64,000 bases of DNA, taken from NCBI GenBank assembly GCA_036244855.1, contig BQKZ01000932.1:30790-94789 (forward strand), written 5' to 3'. The notes below the pieces were generated by a model, which had not been told where the DNA came from, ran no database searches, and saw nothing but the letters and a program-made list of their open reading frames with translations. Within the stretch, counting starts at the first letter, position 1; the number at the start of each line of letters is the position of its first letter. The position numbers were made by a program, and so were the translations under genes. Shown here piece after piece: positions 54,841-64,000 of this stretch. The DNA comes from Temnopleurus reevesii. Lineage: Eukaryota; Echinodermata; Echinoidea; Temnopleuroida; Temnopleuridae.

Positions 54841-57800
54841 TAAACAAACAAGAGATCATATTGAGGAGTTGGGGTAATAGAAAACATATACATGTAAAAA
54901 GAGTATTCATAAAATGTTTCATACATGTTCTGCACATGTTCATTGTAACCTGATCTGACTGATGCACCTGTACAAGTATGCGCGTACATGTACAGAGGGA
55001 GAGAGAAAGAGAGAGAGAAAGAGAGGAGAAAAGTACATGAATACCGTTTTAAATGAACAACCTCCAAATCAACCCCCCCCCCCCAAAAAAAAATAAATAA
55101 ATAAATAAAGTGGGCTCTACAAGTACACTGTATATGTATGAGGGAGAGGGGGGAGGGAAAAAAGAGAGAGATGGAACAATGAAAGTTCAAGAGTGCTCAA
55201 GACATTGCCATCCATATATGTTTAAATGTGGGCTATCGTATACATAGCACACTTTACATAAACAAAAGAGAGGAAAGATATAATGTTTCATTTAAATTTT
55301 CTCTATATAAGCATATCAAACCCAACAACTCCCCCATGAAATAAAAACAAGAAAAGAGAGATGGATAGATATCGGAAAGAGTTGGAGAAAGGGAGAACAT
55401 TATGTAAGACCACGGCCGCTGAATCATTCCTCCATACATGCGTAAGACTGAGTCATTATTTCTCCGATACCAGAAAAATAAAAAAGGTGATTCACTGTCG
55501 ATCGTTTTCGGCATTGTTTGGCCTCACTTCAAAATTGCTCCTGATTAATTGGAGAATAGTCAATCAATACTATTTTTGGAATGCTTGTAATAATAAGAGT
55601 ACTTTGTTAGTAAACAAATGTCTTCACTGGATATGAAAACAGAGTATCATCAATACATGAACAGGATGTTGATTTGTTCACAAAATAACTATTGTAAGAT
55701 TACTTCAATTGGCAATGCATGTACAGGACCATTGAGTTACTGTATAAGCTGAAATCTTTTTTTCCTTTCACAAATTTTGTGACCATGAATTTGCAAAAAT
55801 TTACACTCATTAGAATCAATGTCCATTGACTTGTGTACAATAATCTTTCAAATCGTGAAAATAAGAACTCGCCATTGTGTACAAAAGGTCAGAAATTCAG
55901 GGAATTTGCTCATATTCATGGACAATAAAATGTTAGTTCCGTTGCAGTAATCAATTGATTCAAGGAATTCTCTCATTTGAGGATTCATGTTCTTGTTGGG
56001 AATTGCTTACCAATACATTCAAGCAATGTTATCTAATTTTCTATTTACATTGCATGATCGAAGTGCAATTATGATACATGTATTTGATATACGCTCTACT
56101 GTAATTCATATTTCTTAAAAGGTCTTCATACATGCATCACATGTAAAACCTGAAGAGAATTTTAAATTACAAGCTATTGTAAGACTTGAAAAGCATACCA
56201 TGTGTAATAACAATGTATGTAGCTTTAAAAATGATTGTTTTGATAGTGATAGACAGAAAAGAACTAGGCCATGTTTACACATGATTTATGGGTTGGAAAC
56301 CTTGAATCCCTGAAATGTCGAGATCAACAAGTCTGGATAATATGAACAAAATTATTGCTTTTTGTTAAAACATATAGATATCGATTAGGGAGAATAGAAT
56401 ATTCCATGAACATCTACATGTACATGTAGACAAAATAAATAATTTCCCCAAACACACACACACACAAACACACGCACACATTGTGGTAGAAGATGGAGGA
56501 ATGAGGCTGATAGAGGATGTAATGTACATGTAACATACACACAGAGACACACAATCCATGAACCACACAGACACATCTCATCGAGTACATGGATGGAAGG
56601 ATCGCAAATCCCCCTTTTCACCACTGACAACTGCATATCTCTACGAGCAAGCGGGCACGCAAATGCATAATTTATGCCAAGTGCATCCGTCGCTAAGGCA
56701 GGACTGGGGCAATTATGTTAATCGCTGAGCAGTGGCCCTCACAGGGCACGGGGAAGGTGTGTGGGATAAGATAATAGGAGCCGCTTCCAATTTGAGGGGT
56801 AATTTAGAATGTAGGAGATGGCATATGGATTTGCTTGGGTTAATATGTTGATGCAAATCCCATTGATTACAATAATTAAGCATATTGCTTTATATGCAGG
56901 CTATGTAGGTTTTCATTTAATGGTTTAGGCCTACAGTGTCTACAAATTTTGAAGTATAGATATGAACAATTTGCTAAAATGCTGATGAAGACATAAAATT
57001 CCATGAATTTCTCTGCCAATTTTTCTTGAAGGTATATCTTTACAAAATGTATAATACAGAAGAAATGGCAAAAAGGTATTACAAAATCTCCAAATCCAAA
57101 TAGATGTAAATGGTATAAACACAGTTGTACTGAGGCCACGTAATGGGACATCCAAGGCCTAGTCTTTCATGACTTTGGATCAATCAATGCCCTGTAATGA
57201 AATCATTGCTCCATTGATCAATAAACTTGTACTTAATATTATATTTATATGCAATATTGAGTAAATTACTGCAAAAAGGTTTCCATAAATGTGCCATTGA
57301 AGAAACTGCTGTGAAACTTACAAACCATGTGCATGTACTGTACAGTAGAGTTGCAATTTGATTGTAAGAGAAACAATATGATGTAGAGCTTTCAAAAAGA
57401 CCTTGGCAATTCTACTGCTTTGTCCGTTCTGCTACAGCGAGTCCATGTCTTGATGAAGCTCCTTGAAACATAGTACATGTTCCAAACTTACAAAAATTTC
57501 AATGAATTTCAATGAATTTCAATGAATAGTTGTCCAGATATGAGTTTTTTGAGCGTAGCGGACATTACACTTTCATGGAATTGACAACATACAGGAATTT
57601 GATTATAAAAATCTGACCAACATGTATGTCCCAACCAAGTCATTGACACATTTCTGCACACAGACGCATGCCAAAAAAGAATGTGTTGATAAAAATTCAA
57701 TGCATACTGAACCAAACTTCCTGTCTAATGATTATTTTGTGTGGAAACAAAACAAAATACCAGGATACAAAAACCAACAAAAGCATGTCTGATTTCACAG

Positions 57801-58448
57801 ATAATTTGCTTTTATAGTTCATCCAAAGTACATGTATCAACATAATCACAGGAATTATGTTACATTGTTGGCAAGAATTGTTTATATTTGATAACAGGGA
57901 TCACAGGAATCTGGTACTATTTGAGATTAGAAACAAATTATTCCCAGCTGGTATACCAAGTACAAAGTTGTTGTACCTCATCCTAGACATACTCATATAA
58001 ATAGATAATTACAATGTATTAATATTATTTATGGTAAGGGGTAATACTCAGATGAAAAAAAAATAAACTATCAAAATCGATTTATATCAACAACAATTTC
58101 TTATGCATTCCTGTGTGAAAAGTACTGAATATACAGGAGTATGTACATGTATCTTGAGCAACAAGTCGAATTTGGACAATTAAAGCACTGCCAAATGCAC
58201 AAATATTATTCCATTAAAATAGCCTCATAAATTACTTCATCTCCTACTATTCAAATCCCACGTTTGTCAATTGCGCATGTTGCCACGATCCCAAAAGCAT
58301 TTGAGTTCCAATAATGCATAAATTGATGTGCCTTCAAAGTTTATGGGGAACTAAATTCCCCGGGACAATGATGTGATATATATCTTCTGAAAAAAATACC
58401 AAACTCTCCTTTTAACTGGAATGGAATTAAACCAACATATCAAAACCA
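54841..58448. other. Unassigned stretch with simple repeats
   Basis: C-run and A-rich tract at 55072-55110, ACACAC run at about 56450-56480 and three AATTTCAATG decamer units at about 57494-57527. No coding exon supported. Confidence 0.45.
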
Positions 58449-58687
58449 TATAGACGGGTTTACTTATATATTCAAATTTATGTGCGTTTCTTGCCCCTGA
58501 ACGTATTTATGTGGTATTCCTTAAACAAGTTGATAATGTTCAAGACTATAATACTTGGAATCCAGTTTGCATACATTACTTGTTGCTATGTTGGGCAAGC
58601 CTCGGGCAAGCTTTAGGGTTGTCAAGAACAACCTTTGTATTTAAGGTATGCATAGAATTTGCATCTATTAGTAAACCCACCTATTAA
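58449..58687. mobile_element. MITE, TAGACGGGTTTAC family, copy 3
   Basis: Ends ATAGACGGGTTTACTTATAT and TATTAGTAAACCCACCTATT are inverted. The interior contains AATACTTGGAATCCAGTTTG and GGGCAAGCTTTAGGGTTGTC. Confidence 0.8.
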
Positions 58688-59619
58688 ACCACACTGCATT
58701 CATGTAGAGATTTGTGGGCAGTTTACATTAACTTAGGTCAAAAGGACACAGTGAAAACAACTTTTCCTTTTTCTGCTTTTGCATCCTGGACTCCAGGGTA
58801 AACAAAAAATACCAGGTCTAAAGTGCAGTGCAATTAAGCAAAACATGCAATACGATTTACACACCAGGGCCTGTATACACACATGAACACTGTACATGTA
58901 GTGATCAAAGTGATCTAATATCTAAATGGTTCAAAGATCATCTTCTTCCTCAATAAAGAACTTGACAAAAATAATGATAATTTAAAATAAAGAAAATAGA
59001 AAAAGGGAATATGTGTATGACAAAAATTAGAAAGAAAGAAAACTGCAAGTCAAAATATTTTTCTTGCAGTATAAAGCTGACTACAACAAATCAGTCACCG
59101 AAGGATCACTGGTCAGAATCCATTGATCTGAACTTTGAAAGTAATAACAGTAATAACATTCACCCCGGTCAGAGCTTGAATAGATCTTGCATCCCATGAA
59201 ACATTGACACTGTCACTGTCACAATGGCAAATCTAAAATGTAGATATCCACATGAGAAGATATGTGAGAGTCGGATGACAGATACATTGTAGACCTGGAA
59301 ACTTGACTGCAGATCCATACGTTTTTCCAGTACATGTACATCCGGTAATAAAGGTAATAAAAAGGTAATAAAAAACAGGTAGCAAATAATATTGACTTTT
59401 ACTATTTTTCATACAGGGAATAATTTTCCTGGTATAGCATTGCAATTTTCTATGCACTTTAGCATGATTGCTACACAAAAGGAGTTTTATTTAGCAGCAT
59501 TTTCACCTAGAAATGTTCAATACATTGTTGACATTTTTTCCTCTGTGTTTAAAACTACAAGTACAGTACATGAACTAATAGAATATGAAAAGAGAAAATA
59601 TTCCCTGTCATAAATGCTA

Positions 59620-59822
59620 TTTTATAAGCCAATATTTTGGCGTACAGATATTTTCACGATTTCTGACCAGTTTGACACATTGGCGTGTTGTTATTTTCAC
59701 GTTTTTCAAAGTGTTTGTACACAAATGAATGTGCATCATATAGAGTGGATATTTTCGTGAGGCCATAACTGCGAAATTAGCGAAACTAAAACCACAGCGA
59801 AAATTTTAGCTAATACAGTATC
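59620..59822. mobile_element. Short element, AAGCCAATATTTTGGCGTACAG
   Basis: AAGCCAATATTTTGGCGTAC at the left and AAAATTTTAGCTAATACAGT at the right, with central TGTACACAAATGAATGTGCA. Related to the copies at 26.13 and 30.16 kb. About 200 bp, no coding capacity. Confidence 0.7.
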
Positions 59823-61192
59823 ATAATGGATTACGCAGATAAGTACAAGGGGTCCAAGGCCACCCTTGAAGGACCCTCATTTGTATCATGGACCTGTCTC
59901 TGATAAAAAAAAAAAAAAAACACACCGACACAAAAGAACGTTTGGTTTTGGTTCTCCATTCTTTTGAATATAAGCTTTAAAGTCACAGTGAGAGAAAGTG
60001 GCGAACATCAAGTTTTATACAACATTAGTTGAAAAAAGGTCTTCATAAACATTGGACTGTAGAGAAAGTCGTCTCTTTGCATATTTGGAAGTTATTTATT
60101 TATTTATCTTTCTTCAATACATATTGTACAATGAACAATTCAAGAAAAGAGCTGTAAAAGATTGCAAGGAGATTAACGTATTTTACTCTGCATCCTACAA
60201 ATTCACGCCATCACATAAAAACTATTGGCATAAGCCAACATAACATGAAATTTTAGGGGACGCCCCCCCCCCCCCCCCACTGACCAACCCTCTTACAATG
60301 GCCCGACCCGAACTTTTTTAAATACTTTTCACCAAAATCAGTTCCTTTCTCTGGATTCGGAAAAAAAAAATCCTTTAAGCTTAGTCCATGTCTTTTCAAC
60401 AACAAAAAATATCAACAGGAACAATATTCATCATTCAACATTTGCTTTTACTTACGGTTGTTTCAATCACTACGCACGCCTAGTAATTTGTCTAGTACGC
60501 GAAATCATCGTGCAAAGTATAAACGACACAACATCACTTCTGTACGTCTGACAGATTACCCAACATGCCTAGCGATTAAAACAACCATAGTGAAACTTAA
60601 ATAATTCATCACCCGACTCTTTTTTTTTAAACACCACCACACGCATCACGCCTACTACTTATTACGCACCTTTACATGAATGAAGCCCCGTTGAATCCAA
60701 ACACAACAACAACAACAACGGTTGTTCATATCGGAGAGCATGATGGGTAGGCCTTATCTATCTGATTGTGATTTTGCAAAGTGTAAACATCACAAAATCA
60801 CTTGGTGAAACTAAAGAAATTATCCAGCATGCTTAGTATTGCAAACAACCGTAAAGGCACATATCAAATCTCCATATCCATTCATGCAAACTTAAAACAA
60901 TGCTTCACACCAGCACCATCATATTCAAACTAGCTAATTATTCTGCATTTCAAGTGGATGTACATCAGGCGAGCTACCCCGAGAATTCGGCAGAGAGACG
61001 GGGCGCGTCGGGGAAACTTGAATACTGGGATGGACATTGGACTGTCAATCCGTGTGTGTGTGTGTATGCATTTTTCGCAAATTGCAGCTGTCTACTTTTT
61101 CGGAAACAAATTTTATTATCATATAAGAAAAATTGAAATTCAGCGACTGCTAAATGTAAATGGTATTGATACAAATAATTAAAATAACTTAC
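59823..61192. other. Unassigned, with a CpG-containing segment
   Basis: A-run at 59908-59922 and C-run at 60264-60279. A short CpG-rich segment at about 60965-61025 (GGGGCGCGTCGGGG) is followed by a GT dinucleotide run. It could be an exon or promoter edge, but nothing confirms this. Confidence 0.4.
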
Positions 61193-61310
61193 TCAAATCG
61201 TTCCTGTCAATCTAGCATCGTTGATAATGGCTTGAACTGTTTTCACAAAATCTCAGTGTTTTTGCTCGGAGATCGGACGATCGTAGCCATAAAATTATGT
61301 TGTTCTAAAT
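61193..61310 (-). other. Candidate non-coding first exon
   Basis: A strong minus-strand donor CGATTTGA|GTAAGT at 61193, and a CRE palindrome just upstream of the segment at 61318-61325, are what a short 5' UTR exon would show. It contains a small upstream frame starting MATIVRSPSKNTEIL. JNK coding exon 1 requires an upstream non-coding exon on this strand, so this is one candidate; the intron would be about 38 kb. The start of transcription is not visible. Confidence 0.3.
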
Positions 61311-61317
61311 GAGCAAT

Positions 61318-61450
61318 TGACGTCATTGCAATTTCGCGCAGTCCGCTATTTTGGGACACCTTTTGTCATTGATTTGTACACAAGGGGCGGCGGAGAGAGA
61401 AGAGATCAGCGAATTTCACTCTCCGCCTGTCGAAAGAGAACGCTAATCCA
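61318..61450 (-). promoter_or_regulatory. Promoter-like segment with CRE
   Basis: A perfect TGACGTCA lies at 61318-61325, with TTTCGCGCAGTCCGC and a GC-rich GGGGCGGCGGAGAGAG block (about 61384-61400) just upstream on the minus strand. There is no clear TATA box. Confidence 0.35.
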
Positions 61451-62372
61451 AAACAATATTTTTCAAACATAAGATTTTTTTCAAGAAAATGGCAAATCAA
61501 ACTCGCCAAAAAACTTTTCAAGCCCAAGACGGATAGATGATTGAGTATAAAGAGTAGAGGAATACAGAGAAGATGAAGAAGAAGAATAAGAAAAAAAGAA
61601 AGAGAAGAAAAAACTGACTAAATAGTGTAAATAGTTCAGGCGGGTTCTTAGTTCAAATGATGTTTTAGTCGAAAATTGTGGCAAGGAAGTAAACTTACAT
61701 TTTTTTTTCTCCATATGATAGAAACACACCAAACGGATAGTTTAAATCAATTATTTCCGAGGCAAATTTTCAATAACAACAAGTATAAGTTAAAATCATT
61801 TCGATTTCTAATTTTTCAGAAGAAGAGATGTACTGTAAAGGCCCATTATGCTTTTTTCCCTGACTAAATAAAGATGGGCCCAGATAAAACTTCATATTCT
61901 TTTGTATCAGTAACGTTCGTTTAGTTTAATGATAACAATTGAAAGTAAAAATGTATACGTTTGTGGAACGATCTCACCAGTGACCGATATCTTCAATACA
62001 TGAGAGAAGGAAATCGACATATGGCATGAGAACATCTATAAAGTGTAGATGCATTTGTTTGGGGAATTTATTTCATTCTTCTTACACCCCCGGTCCCTTT
62101 TTATTTTAAGTTTTTGATAAGCACGTTTTTTAAATGGCTAATAGACGGGTCTGACCGATAAAAAGATAGCTCATGTGCGACGATGCTACTCGTCCTTTTT
62201 ATATGCACAAGCACAAAAGAAGTAGAAAAAGAAAAGGAAGAAAGAGGATAAGATGAAGAAGAAGGAAAAGAAGAAGAAAACGAGAGGACAAAAATAAGTA
62301 AAAGAAATGACCAGTTTGTTCACAATCTGCTAGCTCGAAAGCTAGCATGTTGCGTATATCGATGAACATAAC

Positions 62373-62508
62373 TACGTCACAATCAGCAGATTGGTGACGT
62401 CACAATAGGCGTCTAGACAAGCGCACGCGTTAAATGCCTAAATACGCGCAAAGCTTCGGAGTCAACGAACTTTCCGAACTACTTTGTTTACTATTTATCA
62501 TGACGTCA
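62373..62508. promoter_or_regulatory. Cluster of CRE/ATF sites
   Basis: TACGTCA at 62373-62379 and perfect palindromes TGACGTCA at 62395-62402 and 62501-62508, each followed by CAAT. These are binding sites for CREB/ATF and ATF2-Jun dimers. Confidence 0.45.
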
Positions 62509-62509
62509 C

Positions 62510-63840
62510 AATGCTATGCTAACGGGAAAGCACTTGCACTTCGGTAAATTATCGTGAGCAAACAACCAAAAATGAATTATCTCATAATAAGATGAATTAT
62601 CAATTTTGAGGCGGAAGTTGATAGCAATCATTCTTCTTTATGAATTACCTTGACTACAAAAAAAAATGTTTTAGCACCAGAATGTCCCTACCAATGATTG
62701 TAATACACGGTCTTGATTGTTCATACACAACAACAAAACTGATCCCAACCCTTTAGAATAATATTAATGCTTCATTAATTTGATTCGTGACATTTATAAT
62801 ATATAAATAATATATATATATAATGTATAAATAATCATTATATATTTCGTTTTTAAAACCAAACAATTCATTTAGTAGTTTACTCCTCTATCGCTGATAT
62901 TGCTTTCACAGTTAGTTTTTTGGGCCGGGGTATTGTCTTATTGTGAACCCCAAGTTGCTGACATGCTAAATTATTTTTATTTTGCACTAGAGAGAAAAAA
63001 ATAATGATTAAAGAAATAGAACTTGATGAAGCTAGACAAAGAAATTAATTTTAAAGTTTGTAAAGAGATTTCGATACTTGTATAAAAAGCATTTTTTTCC
63101 CCAATAAACGATATACAGTCAGGCGTTTTGTTGAATACCGTTAAATTTGAGTTTCACAATGAGATTACAAACGGATCACAATATGTAATTGTTTGTTGCT
63201 GTTTTTTATGTACAAGTTGAACATTTCCTCGTTAATAGAAATGTAAATGCACGAACTAAACTCAAAGAAAATATGATCGCTTCTTGACAAGGAAAAATAC
63301 AACTGCTCCTGTCTTTGTTCACAATGGAGCGCCCCCTCATGTTGAATCAATTTATCGTTGGAAAACGGATACGATGTTGTTTCATTATTCGATTGGGGGA
63401 GGTGGAGGGGGCTGCCTAAATGTAGTCATGGGTGTTTCAAACTCATGAATAGTGAACGGCCTGCAAGGGACAGCATGGCTAACAAGTTATCCCTTGGGTA
63501 TACATACATATGACTTTTTTTCTGTCTATCACAAATGTGAAATTAATTTATATTTTCCATAACACATCGATCAGTCGTTTTTTTTCTTCTTCCCCCTCCT
63601 TTTTTTTTTTTTTTTATTTTTTTTGGAAAAATCATAATTGTGTGATATTTTCTACTTAATTAAATAACCTGAAAATGTCAATTTTTACTAAAATTTGCGT
63701 TGCTGAAGTTTGATTGATAAGCTCAAGTTATTTTACGGCAACAATTACTTACTACCCCAAAGCTTTATTCAGGACAGACAGACACAACTTTTCCGACGAC
63801 ACTGCTGCTGAATGTTGTTTAAATGGCTTGACTTCCTTAC
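62510..63840. other. Unassigned AT-rich stretch
   Basis: An AT-repeat region at about 62795-62850 and T-runs at 63577-63625. No coding exon supported. Confidence 0.4.
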
Positions 63841-63964
63841 CTATCACATTATGAAGGCGTTTTTGTGCATTTAAAGTTTTAATTGACGGTTCATGAGTGT
63901 TCCTTTTTTTTTTACTCCCCCATTGATCCTCCACTGTCAAGCATCTTTTGACAATAATTGGCAT
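63841..63964 (-). CDS. Possible exon with strong donor, unknown gene
   Basis: An open minus-strand frame MPIIVKRCLTVEDQWGSKKK through LNAQKRLHNVI ends at GTGATAG|GTAAGG. It could be a first coding or non-coding exon. The A-run inside it and the short length leave it uncertain. Family unknown. Confidence 0.2.
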
Positions 63965-63975
63965 GCCTGTGTTTA

Positions 63976-64000
63976 TTTTTTTTTTTTGGGGGGGGGGGGG
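63976..64000. repeat. T-run followed by G-run at the window edge
   Basis: TTTTTTTTTT then at least 12 G at the end of the window. Confidence 0.9.

Overview
This is a eukaryotic, AT-rich, intron-rich and repeat-dense window. Its content points to a marine deuterostome, most likely an echinoderm such as a sea urchin. The clues are a JNK gene with metazoan exon structure, tRNA-derived SINEs of the AACGGCTTTT...TAGCGC type, many short inverted-repeat elements, frequent ATGTACATGTA tracts and two scaffold gaps. Species assignment is inference. No bacterial, viral, CRISPR or rRNA features were seen.

The one gene I can assemble with confidence is a c-Jun N-terminal kinase on the minus strand, in ten coding exons from the ATG at 22929 to the stop at 5710. 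The exons join in frame with GT/AG junctions and encode 467 residues. The glycine loop, the ATP lysine, the HRD and DFG motifs and the JNK-type TPY activation motif are all present. The kinase is activated by dual phosphorylation of Thr and Tyr in TPY, and JNKs phosphorylate c-Jun/ATF-type factors. A putative promoter and non-coding first exon lie far upstream at about 61.2-61.4 kb, with perfect CRE/ATF palindromes nearby. Their link to JNK is inference.

Layout: 1-2.7 kb holds an H2A/macroH2A-like fragment and a possible first exon of another minus-strand gene. 2.7-5.7 kb is the JNK 3' flank, with a SINE and a MITE. 5.7-22.95 kb is JNK. 23-36 kb is intergenic or 5' intron, with a 1.87-kb fold-back element, MITEs, SINEs and one possible plus-strand terminal exon. 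36.8-37.4 kb is a gap inside a hairpin element. 37-46 kb has few supportable features. 46.4-49.5 kb is a run of tandem arrays. 50-61 kb is repeats and unassigned DNA. 61-64 kb has the promoter-like segment and a possible exon.

The most unusual signal is that six of the ten JNK coding exons have one or more partial tandem copies beside them. Most copies contain the 3' part of the exon, the splice donor and the start of the intron. Some are degenerate and some are still in frame. Arrays of similar unit size recur at 46.7-49.2 kb. This may be an exon-edge duplication process or an assembly effect in a polymorphic genome.
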